Shown here piece after piece: positions 44,580 to 51,889 of a stretch of DNA of 51,889 nucleotides; position 1 is the first letter of the stretch, and each line of letters starts with the position of its first letter. Where the stretch lies: contig JAUWIG010000008.1 in the NCBI GenBank assembly GCA_030605475.1, forward strand, positions 1 to 51,889, in the 5' to 3' direction. Both the position numbers and the translations under genes were made by a program. The DNA is from Planctomycetota bacterium (GTDB lineage: Bacteria; Planctomycetota; Phycisphaerae; Sedimentisphaerales; Anaerobacaceae). The notes under the pieces were generated by a model. The model worked only from the letters and a program-made list of their open reading frames with translations. It was not told the DNA's origin and did no database searches.

Positions 44580-45914
44580 ATGTCTCGAACAGCAAAAAGA
44601 ACAACTGAGAAATGGGGTTTGCATTGTCTTCTGAATACCCAGCTTATACTGCTGCTGATATTTTCTTTCATCTCTTATGACAATGCCGTCGCTGAGGATA
44701 AAACCAGGATTTGTTTGGTTGAATCTGTAGAATATCCGGGTAAAGACCCAACGATGTGGTATGGGCTGTATGCGTCCAAGGCCGGAAAAGTTTACTCAGC
44801 ACTCATTACCGAAGGTGGAAGTTCGCATATTTATCTGTATGACCCTGCGACAGGTGTCCACAGACTTCTTTCTGATGTGGCTGATTTTTTAGGAGAAAGA
44901 GGAAAAGGGATAAGGCCCTCCAGTAAAATTCACTGCAAACCCGTCGAGGATAATGACGGCAATATCTATTTTGCTACTTTGAATAACGGTTCCGGCCCGA
45001 TGAATGTGGATTTTACAAGCTGGCGGGGGGGGCATTGGCTGAGGTACGACCCTAAAAAAGACCAGTTAGAAGACCTTGGCCTTATTGCCGTCGGAGACGG
45101 ACCATACCCCTTGGCCATCGACAAAGAAAGGATGCATCTGTTTGGAACTGGATTTAAAGGTTCTCTTTATCGTCTTGACATTAAAAAGCGTGTTACAAAA
45201 GATTTAGGCAGGGTCGCCGGAAGCGATGTTGGACGTAGTATTTTTTGTGACGATGAGGGAAACGTTTACGGCAGCTTCCCGGGCGCAAGGATGTGGAAAT
45301 ACGATGCCAAAAAACAAAAAGTCTATGACCTGTCGATTCATATGCCTTTAGACCCTACATTTTTCCCCGCCAGATTACATAACCCGATAATTGACCGTAC
45401 GCAGGAATGGCGGGCTATCGAATGGGACCCGGTAGAGAAAGTCGCCTACGGCGTAAGTGGCGGAAGCGGCTCGATACTGTTTAAATACGACCCGCACGAC
45501 GGGCCTGAAGGAAAAATAACCGAATTGACAAGGTTGTGCGACCCTAAATATCTCGGCCGCAAAGACGTTCCCTACTCCACACTTACCCTTACCCTTGATA
45601 GTAAAAGAAGGAAGATATATTTTGCCCCGTCGGCGCGCCGTTATACCCTCGACCGTTATATCGAAACCTTCGGCAGCGACGCGCCTCATCACCTGTTAGT
45701 GTATGACTTAAAAACCAAAAAGCGAACGGATTTAGGAGTTATGAGGACCACCGATGGCCGCAGGGTCTTCGGCTGTGAAGGAGCTTCTGTCGGCCCCGAT
45801 GGAACACTCTATCTCTGCGGACAGGTGGAAATGAAGGACCCTAAAAACGCAACTCGCCACACAAGAACAGAGAACGTCCCAATTGCCTTACGATTGATAG
45901 TTTATAAACCATGA
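44580..45914 (+). CDS. Secreted beta-propeller-like protein, unit A copy 2
   Basis: 444 residues from ATG 44580, with AAGGAG 9 bases upstream. The signal peptide is LNTQLILLLIFSFISYDNAVA. The blades match A1 throughout (GKVYSALITEGGSSHIYLYDPATG, GNIYFATLNNGSG, GNVYGSFPGARMWKYDAKKQKVYDL, SVGPDGTLYLCGQVEMKDPKNA). By eye about three quarters of residues are identical to A1, with the highest identity at the C-terminus. It is tightly packed between B1 and B2, so the four genes probably form one transcript. Confidence 0.7.
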   Translation: MSRTAKRTTEKWGLHCLLNTQLILLLIFSFISYDNAVAEDKTRICLVESVEYPGKDPTMWYGLYASKAGKVYSALITEGGSSHIYLYDPATGVHRLLSDVADFLGERGKGIRPSSKIHCKPVEDNDGNIYFATLNNGSGPMNVDFTSWRGGHWLRYDPKKDQLEDLGLIAVGDGPYPLAIDKERMHLFGTGFKGSLYRLDIKKRVTKDLGRVAGSDVGRSIFCDDEGNVYGSFPGARMWKYDAKKQKVYDLSIHMPLDPTFFPARLHNPIIDRTQEWRAIEWDPVEKVAYGVSGGSGSILFKYDPHDGPEGKITELTRLCDPKYLGRKDVPYSTLTLTLDSKRRKIYFAPSARRYTLDRYIETFGSDAPHHLLVYDLKTKKRTDLGVMRTTDGRRVFGCEGASVGPDGTLYLCGQVEMKDPKNATRHTRTENVPIALRLIVYKP

Positions 45915-45971
45915 AAGTTGTTCATTGTTCGTTGTCTGCGAACTACGAACTCACTTTAGGAGAACTTGACA

Positions 45972-47363
45972 ATGACCAGTTACAGAAAAAAAACCCTTAT
46001 GCCGACCGTTATTGGTGTTTTGTGCCTTTTTATGATGGGAACAGCGCTTTTCGCAAGGGCAGGGATTAAGCATCTTCAGCGCGTTGACCTGCGAAATTTA
46101 GGGCTTTCCCTCGTGAATGAAATTCCCGCTAACAGTAGCGCCATTACTTCTTTGCTCGCGGGCAGTGACGGCAAAATCTATGGAGGCACCAGCGGAGAGC
46201 AGGCCTACCTTTTTATGTTCGACCCAAGAATCAACAAAATCAGACATTTAGGCAAAATAAAAAACCAGGCCGGAATACATCACGCACTGGCCGAAGATAA
46301 GAACGGCTACATCTACATCGGCACCGGCAAGAGTATTTTAGACAAAATCGAGATGCACCAGTGGGGGCCGGACCATCCGAGCAATCCGACCGAAGATTTG
46401 ATTGACTGGGACAAGGTTGACATCCGTTTCCCCTCTTATGGTGACCATATCCGCTATGAATGGAAGCAGGTCAAAGGAATTATGGGGTATCAGTATATAG
46501 ATTTAATACTTTGGAATGACATCAAAAATCATTTCAAGGATTATCCCGGCGGGCACCTGTACCGCTATAATCCCAAAGAAAGTAATCGCAGAGTAAAGCT
46601 GCCGGATATGGAATGTGAAGTAGAGGATTTAGGAATACCGGTACCTAAAAATTCGATATACGCCATTACTATTAGTCCGCAAGGCGATGTTATTTATGGG
46701 CTGACCTATCCGGATGGCTGTTTTTTCATTTATGATATTGCAGGTAAAAAGTTCAAAAATATCGGCCCAATCTACCAGGAGGTTACGTTCCACGGCCCTG
46801 AAAGGCACTGGCGCTCTCTGCCGAGGGCCCTTATATGCGACGATGCCGGCAGGGTTTACACATCGAGCACCGATGGTATGCTCGTGTACTATTGTCCGGA
46901 CTCAAAAAAAATAGTCTCCACAGGTTTAGCGATTCCGGGCGATTGTTATTATGCTCACCGTCACACCGATTATGCGGTGGTTGAGTATTTTGCGAAAGAC
47001 AGTATCGGCCTGATTTATGGGGGGACATCGGATGGGTTCCTATTCTCTTTTGACCCCGAAAAGACCAAGCTGGTCAATTTAGGAAAGCCGCGCGTCCCAC
47101 GCCGTTTGAGATGCCTGACGGTAGCGGCCGACGACAAAGTCTATTTTATGGCCGGAGAACGTATGGTTTCAAGACCCTGTCAATTTTATATCTACGACCC
47201 TAACACCAGCGGATTCAAGGACCTCGGGATACTAACCGTGGATAGAAGTCCTTACTACAAGCATCAGGGTTTTCAGTTCGACTGTATGACCATCGGACAC
47301 GATGGAACTATTTTCCTCGGTGAGAGCGAACGGCGCTCGCATCTTTTTATGTATATCCCTTAG
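45972..47363 (+). CDS. Secreted beta-propeller-like protein, unit B copy 2
   Basis: 463 residues from ATG 45972 (AGGAG upstream; the frame is open from TTG 45966). The signal segment is about 9-25. It is collinear with B1 but lacks the extra 40-residue N-terminal repeat, going straight into KHLQRVDLRNLGLSLVNEIP. Blades include GKIYGGTSGEQAYLFMFDPRINKIRHLG, GDVIYGLTYPDGCFFIYD and GTIFLGESERRSHLFMYIP. No active-site motif is seen. The exonuclease III remnant starts right at its stop codon on the opposite strand. Confidence 0.7.
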   Translation: MTSYRKKTLMPTVIGVLCLFMMGTALFARAGIKHLQRVDLRNLGLSLVNEIPANSSAITSLLAGSDGKIYGGTSGEQAYLFMFDPRINKIRHLGKIKNQAGIHHALAEDKNGYIYIGTGKSILDKIEMHQWGPDHPSNPTEDLIDWDKVDIRFPSYGDHIRYEWKQVKGIMGYQYIDLILWNDIKNHFKDYPGGHLYRYNPKESNRRVKLPDMECEVEDLGIPVPKNSIYAITISPQGDVIYGLTYPDGCFFIYDIAGKKFKNIGPIYQEVTFHGPERHWRSLPRALICDDAGRVYTSSTDGMLVYYCPDSKKIVSTGLAIPGDCYYAHRHTDYAVVEYFAKDSIGLIYGGTSDGFLFSFDPEKTKLVNLGKPRVPRRLRCLTVAADDKVYFMAGERMVSRPCQFYIYDPNTSGFKDLGILTVDRSPYYKHQGFQFDCMTIGHDGTIFLGESERRSHLFMYIP

Positions 47364-47470
47364 TCTTATTAAACTCAGCAACAATGTGAGTATGGTCGCT
47401 TGGCTTTTCTGCAAGCCGGCTTCTTTATCTACGTAGCAGACGGTACACTTTTTTGCCGGATGCTGCGTAG
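47364..47470 (-). pseudogene. Exonuclease III (xthA) 3'-end remnant, frameshifted
   Basis: On the minus strand a frame reading CTVCYVDKEAGLQ shifts into EKPSDHTHIVAEFNKTK. With one frameshift this is homologous to the exonuclease III C-terminus (SDHxPVxAEF) and to the remnant at 29331-29420. The two copies differ at about one base in five, so both are old. The remaining spacer 47471-47579 shows nothing recognisable. Confidence 0.6.
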
Positions 47471-47579
47471 CCGTAATACGCCTCGAGTGCCACAATCTCC
47501 ATCTATCTCTATTATCCCCCCTGACTCAAAACTATCGAAGGCTCTCCAAAGTTCAAAACTCCCCTTATCCTCTAAATAT

Positions 47580-50500
47580 TCATACCCGTCTCAGCAATTT
47601 TTTATACCAGTAAATAGAAACTAAAACTATCAATATAATTGACAGAGCAGCACCACCAATGGCAGCGGGATGGGCATTGAGTATGCCCTCTTTCAGATTA
47701 TCAAGTATGGCAATAGACCCTAACGCAAGGGGAATTAATGCCAGCTGAAGACGAAATACAAACTTATATATCAGCAGGTAAATAATGCCTGTAAGCAGAC
47801 CAGAGAGCAGCCAGAAGGGCAAGCCATTTGCCGAGAACGTCTTACTGACCAGCATCGATAAAATAAGTACGATAGAGAAAAGTGTTTTCCTTTGCTCCCA
47901 GCCTCTCGTGAAACGGTCTACCGCTGTAAAAACAAGCAGAAACAATATCGTTCGCCCGATGTAATCCAGAACGGGGCTAACAGCGGCACCTAATACCGGC
48001 AGATAGTTGCCCAAAGCACTGTACTTTGCCCAAAAAGGCCCCAATGACGGTTCAAACAACGCAGAGATTGCAGTCCAAATACCCGCAACTAAGACTCCCA
48101 GAGAAAAACCTAACCAGACAGTCCCGGTCTTTGGATTTTGAGGTTGCTGAGCTTTCCAGCTTTGTACAAACCCCGCGACAAGAGACATACCGGCAGAAAG
48201 AAACAGTAATCTCAGCGCAGAAGAAGTAATAGCTGTAAAAATTTGGTTTGAGAGGGGCTCGGTGGTTGAAAATCCTGCTATAGTATCAGGCCAGCTGTTA
48301 ATATAGCCTATGGCACCCAGACCAAAAACCAGGACAAAAAATTGCAGGAAAGTCTGAACGGAAAAGTTTTTACGACTCCAGCTGATAATCGCACCTATAG
48401 TGCCTGCGAAAAACATTATGAATATTATCAAACCGCTAAGGTTTTGTACTATTTTAGTCAGATTCCTCTTATTACGGTCTTGCCGACCCCATTCCTCCGG
48501 GACATGAACGTAGCGGCTGGAATCCACCATTTCATTTCCGGCAATTTTAATGGCGATGCGGGCTTGACCTTCTTCCAATGGGTAATTCAATGTGTCTTCG
48601 AATGTCAGCTGCCAATCTTTACGTTCAGGGAGTTTAGAAGGCCCGGCAGAAATCTCTTTAAGCTCCAAAGGCTCTAATTGATAGTTTTCTCTGAGAGCCG
48701 AATGGGCTATCTGACGGGCTTGTTCTTCTGTGAGGCTCACGCCGGCTCTCCCTTCTGGTAAATTATGTCGAAATCTAAAAACCTCACCTTCTTTTGCGAT
48801 AGACACTTGATATTCTTCAGCCCGCTCTGCCACGTCACCTTCGAACTGAACAAAGCGGACCCTCCAGTAGGGAGGTCTTAAGTATGTACCCATCAGACCA
48901 TCATAGTTTTCCTTACCGCCCTTTTGCCAGATGAAACGGTCATCCTGACCTGATGGGGTTCTGACATCGCAAAGAATTTGCCATGAATCTGACAGCTCAA
49001 TATCACGAGCAGCCAGGGTTTTTTGTGCAAGCTTTTCAACCTCGCCGCGTCCTATGGTCAGCGAAGGCGCATCATTCTGGAACTTCGCAAAAAACAGCCA
49101 GAGAACCAACCCTAATATCCCCCCGACCAAAACCCAGCGTCTTGTCTGCGGACCGATTTCAGGCCTCTCTTGTATTTGTACCGTAACAGGTTCCAGCTCT
49201 TCTTTTATGGTCGGCTGCCACGAACGGTTGAAATGTTCCTCCTTAAGTGTGCTCCATCCCCTGCTGCGCAATCTTGACCAGACTATTACCCATAATGGAA
49301 CAAGCGTCAGGACGATTACCATAGCCCGCTCCACCCAGATACCCGGTGTAGAAGCGACAAAAAGTGGAAGTGAAATCGCGACAACATCAATTGCAAAATG
49401 CAAAACAATTACCGGTAAAAGCCCAAAATAAAGGTATATCGCACCCCATACCAGTGATGGAATAAACAACTCTACCAGACGGGCATACGCTGGCTGATTA
49501 GGATAGCTCGCATGAGCACCACTGAAAATCAAAGCTTGAATAATAAAAGCTCCGATTATCCACACACGCCGACGCCCAAACCTTTGACCCAAAAGCGCTG
49601 CTCCTGCGATAGGAATCGCGCGGAACATACACTCTTCCATAAATCCTGCTTGAAGGGAAATCGCCACCGACGTAAGCCACGGGAAATACGTCGCCAGCAT
49701 ATCTGGATGGAAAAGAGTCCCCGACGGAATCCACCAGCCGAGAACTTTAGTTGTAAAAAAATAGAAAGCGATGACAAAAGCAAAAAAGACACTCACCAGC
49801 AAATAGCCGCTGATTGTCCTTCCGAGAACAGCGACGGAGCCTGCAACGTCGGATGACCACAAACGCCACATTTGAATATGGCCGCCGAAGGCTTTACGCG
49901 TAAGACTCTCCGCAGCCATAAATGAGACGGTAAAAAAGATGCCCAGCCCCACAAAGTTTAAAAGCAGTTGCATGATTTGCCTTAACAGAAATCCCTGCGC
50001 CGACAGCGCTGTGTCGTAACCCATCCACGCCAATGGCAGGTAGTTGATTCCTGCCAGAACCTGCACTAAGGCAACAAAAAGACCCCACAAAAGTGGCTTG
50101 CGCCAGATAACCCAGTGCCGGCCGAGTAGAAGAAACAATCCAATAACGCATCCCCCGAGAACATACAAAACCGACATCGCAACACCGGCGGCCCTGGCAA
50201 TCGTTTTATTTGCCGAACGCATTTCCCCGTACCGACGTTCAAATGCTTCCGGCACTTTTACAAAATGAGTAAGTTCTGTCAGCTTATCGCCCCCGACTAC
50301 TAAACGAAGGCGGTAATGTCCCTCGCCAATTTGCACATCAGGCCGCTCGTAAACAAAGCTGTGGTCTATTCGCCCGCCCGGACGGACTTCCTGCGACTGT
50401 TCAACCAGCTCATAAACGCTCAGCTCTATCTGCCACTCTTCTTTAGAGGACGTCTCTGCGATAACCCGTGCCGCATTAGGCTCAAGACTTGCCCCCGCCT

Positions 50501-50906
50501 CATCTTCCGGCAGCTTCTCTGAAAAACCGTATGGCCCACCTTCCGCCGTAAAGCGGACGAGCGCCTCGTTTGTTTCGCCTTCTTTGAAATTACGAACCCG
50601 CCAGGTATAAGGCGAGTACAATCCCTCCTTCAGCATTCTTCTAAATGCCTCGTTTCCACCTGCTTCAAGCTCCACAAAATTCTGGACCTTTCTATCAACA
50701 CCGAATGAAGCTGCCTGTCTGAAACCTTCCGGCCCCCAATTACGCCTTTGGGCTAATTCTCGGCCCTTTCGCAGAGCTGCCTGTCGGTCCATTTTGATAT
50801 CGAGCGTTACAATGGGAAACGCGTCTGAAAAGTACTTGAAGCTGAATATCCCGCTCCCGACGGAAATCAGGACCAGTATGACCCAAACAATTGGTTTCTT
50901 AAACAC
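47580..50906 (-). CDS. CPBP-family intramembrane metalloprotease with internal duplication
   Basis: 1108 residues from GTG 50906. A membrane helix (about 7-24) is followed by a large extracytoplasmic domain (about 35-235) and eight or more helices. The CPBP (CAAX protease/bacteriocin-processing) motifs are EECMFR (424-429), FSGAH with His465 and HFAID with His503. After about residue 595 the architecture repeats: one helix, a second domain (about 618-845) alignable with the first (WRVRFVQFEGD matching WRVRNFKEGE; LPEGRAGVSLTEEQARQIA matching LPEDEAGASLEPNAARVIA), then more helices lacking EExxR and the His residues. So one half looks active and one degenerate. The substrate is unknown. Confidence 0.8.
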   Translation of the reverse strand: MFKKPIVWVILVLISVGSGIFSFKYFSDAFPIVTLDIKMDRQAALRKGRELAQRRNWGPEGFRQAASFGVDRKVQNFVELEAGGNEAFRRMLKEGLYSPYTWRVRNFKEGETNEALVRFTAEGGPYGFSEKLPEDEAGASLEPNAARVIAETSSKEEWQIELSVYELVEQSQEVRPGGRIDHSFVYERPDVQIGEGHYRLRLVVGGDKLTELTHFVKVPEAFERRYGEMRSANKTIARAAGVAMSVLYVLGGCVIGLFLLLGRHWVIWRKPLLWGLFVALVQVLAGINYLPLAWMGYDTALSAQGFLLRQIMQLLLNFVGLGIFFTVSFMAAESLTRKAFGGHIQMWRLWSSDVAGSVAVLGRTISGYLLVSVFFAFVIAFYFFTTKVLGWWIPSGTLFHPDMLATYFPWLTSVAISLQAGFMEECMFRAIPIAGAALLGQRFGRRRVWIIGAFIIQALIFSGAHASYPNQPAYARLVELFIPSLVWGAIYLYFGLLPVIVLHFAIDVVAISLPLFVASTPGIWVERAMVIVLTLVPLWVIVWSRLRSRGWSTLKEEHFNRSWQPTIKEELEPVTVQIQERPEIGPQTRRWVLVGGILGLVLWLFFAKFQNDAPSLTIGRGEVEKLAQKTLAARDIELSDSWQILCDVRTPSGQDDRFIWQKGGKENYDGLMGTYLRPPYWRVRFVQFEGDVAERAEEYQVSIAKEGEVFRFRHNLPEGRAGVSLTEEQARQIAHSALRENYQLEPLELKEISAGPSKLPERKDWQLTFEDTLNYPLEEGQARIAIKIAGNEMVDSSRYVHVPEEWGRQDRNKRNLTKIVQNLSGLIIFIMFFAGTIGAIISWSRKNFSVQTFLQFFVLVFGLGAIGYINSWPDTIAGFSTTEPLSNQIFTAITSSALRLLFLSAGMSLVAGFVQSWKAQQPQNPKTGTVWLGFSLGVLVAGIWTAISALFEPSLGPFWAKYSALGNYLPVLGAAVSPVLDYIGRTILFLLVFTAVDRFTRGWEQRKTLFSIVLILSMLVSKTFSANGLPFWLLSGLLTGIIYLLIYKFVFRLQLALIPLALGSIAILDNLKEGILNAHPAAIGGAALSIILIVLVSIYWYKKLLRRV

Positions 50907-51053
50907 GATATTTCTACCTTTCTATTTAACTATAATGTTTAGCCCCGGCTCCGCCGGAGGTTGTCTTTATTCTATCAACTAATTATGCCTCCGCACATAT
51001 TCGATTCTATCCTTCAAAGATTTTTCATCAAAACAAAACCTTTTATTATACCT

Positions 51054-51116
51054 TCTCGTCCACACCCTGCCAACCCAACCACCCAACTCAAAACTAAAAA
51101 CTCAAAATTAAAAACT
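51054..51116. repeat. 63-bp direct repeat, copy 1
   Basis: Bases 51054-51116 are identical to 51540-51602. The second half of the unit is itself a 7-bp-period array (ACTCAAA, ACTAAAA, ACTCAAA, ATTAAAA). Confidence 0.9.
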
Positions 51117-51539
51117 TTCTGCGCCCTCTGCACTGCCGCGGGGTTCTTGTTTGTTTAGCCGTCGCCTGTCCCCTAGGGGCCGGAACGGCGACGTTTCTCC
51201 GCCACACGCAGTACGCATCACGCAACTTGTCCTGTGGATACGCAATACGAAAATGTCATTGCGAGCATCGCGAAGCGATGCGCGGCAATCTCTACTCCCC
51301 AATAGTAAATCGTCAACCGTAAATAGTAAATTAAAAACGCCCTGAGCGAAGCCTGCACTGCCTGCCCTGAGTTTACCCGCCATCCGGGTGGCGGGCGAAG
51401 TCGAACGGGCAAAAAAAGCTGCAGGAAAAAATTTGATCCCCTCGCCTAACTTCTACTGTCATTCTGAGCATCAGCGAAGAATCTCAACTACACAATCGTA
51501 AATAGTAAATCGTCAATTGCAAATTAGTATGTCATACCC

Positions 51540-51602
51540 TCTCGTCCACACCCTGCCAACCCAACCACCCAACTCAAAACTAAAAACTCAAAATTAAAAA
51601 CT
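51540..51602. repeat. 63-bp direct repeat, copy 2
   Basis: Exact copy of 51054-51116, 486 bases downstream. The flanking bases differ, so the exact match ends sharply on both sides. Confidence 0.9.
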
Positions 51603-51889
51603 ACACCACAGCCATCACATTTTACCCACCAAATCCGCTTCATGCAATACCCATCATACAATACGAACAAATTCCCGACCTCTACTATCCACTTGTTACC
51701 CACTCACTACTCACCATTCACCCACTCACCAATTAACCACTCACCCCGAGCATCAAGCCTTGTCCGCCGTAGGCGGAATCCAGCACCGAGCAACTACCTA
51801 CCACCCACACCACCCAAAACCGCAAGCATCAAAACAATACTTAAGTATATACGCAATTACTTAAGTAACCACCACCATTTAACCAATTC

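Larger units (their letters stand above)
50907..51889. other. Gene-free repeat mosaic at the window end
   Basis: No gene is supported here. The sequence is C- and A-rich on the plus strand and is a mosaic of repeats: 7-bp-period arrays (about 51086-51120, 51300-51335, 51488-51530, 51690-51750), an exact 63-bp direct repeat, and common dispersed motifs. Those are GTCATTGCGAGCATCGCGAA near 51255, GTCATTCTGAGCATCAGCGA near 51458, GGCGGGCGAAGTCGAACGGG near 51391, and the palindrome CCGCCGTAGGCGG near 51764. Some of these resemble intergenic repeats seen in many bacterial phyla. Confidence 0.6.

Noticed and set aside
51086-51750. CRISPR-like direct repeats near the window end
   Set aside because: Repeats are contiguous 7-bp units or one 63-bp pair 486 bp apart, without regularly spaced unique spacers or cas genes.

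Overview
The window reads as a chromosomal segment of a Planctomycetota bacterium, probably of the Phycisphaerae type (an inference from gene content and order). It has mreBCD with a PBP2, a short dcw-type cluster without ftsZ in view, a dnaN-dciA-gyrB block without recF, an ECF sigma factor paired with a membrane carboxypeptidase-regulatory-like protein, and possible PEP-CTERM-like remnants. Genes are ordinary bacterial housekeeping genes separated by unusual repeat-filled spacers. No CRISPR array, complete insertion sequence or prophage is visible.

Layout. 1-4116 (+): cell-elongation genes mreB (3' end only), mreC, mreD, mrdA/PBP2. 4184-8885 (-): division cluster reading from the right, promoter, mraZ, a 69-residue small gene, rsmH, a LysM membrane protein, an FtsL-like protein and ftsI. 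9114-12801 (-): mnmG, acpS and a parvulin-type lipoprotein. 13351-14916 (-): a membrane protein fused through an 18-bp tandem repeat to a GspC/PilP-like and a thioredoxin-like domain. 15183-19960 (+): glycerate kinase, tRNA-Gly (opposite strand), proA, proB, tRNA-Leu and a small lipoprotein. 19990-26724 (-): one operon, Rrf2 regulator, cysK, cysE, nadA, metY, nifU, nifS, joining cysteine/homocysteine synthesis to Fe-S assembly and a Fe-S-dependent NAD enzyme. 26922-30633 (+): a glycosyltransferase fused to a predicted alpha/alpha-toroid domain, then a YacL-like PIN-TRAM protein. 30712-32465 (-): a membrane protein and ispG. 32946-37244 (+): an alpha/beta hydrolase, the ECF sigma factor and its large membrane partner. 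37287-41238 (-): gyrB, dciA, dnaN. 41608-47363 (+): two tandem copies of a two-gene unit for secreted beta-propeller-like proteins (A1-B1-A2-B2). 47580-50906 (-): a giant CPBP-family intramembrane protease with an internal duplication. 50907-51889: a gene-free repeat mosaic.

The most unusual theme is repetitive DNA. Nearly every longer spacer contains degenerate arrays with a 7-bp period (units such as ACTACGA, TTGATTA, GAGCATC, ATCCGAA). They often sit directly against start codons, overlap stop codons (ftsL, cysK), and in one case lie in frame inside PBP2. A separate palindromic element with CCGTTAGA/TCTAACGG ends interrupts proB and the alpha/beta hydrolase in frame, resembling in behaviour the palindromic elements that insert into Rickettsia genes. 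Decayed 3' ends of exonuclease III genes occur at two places, and two spacers carry PEP-CTERM-like tails.
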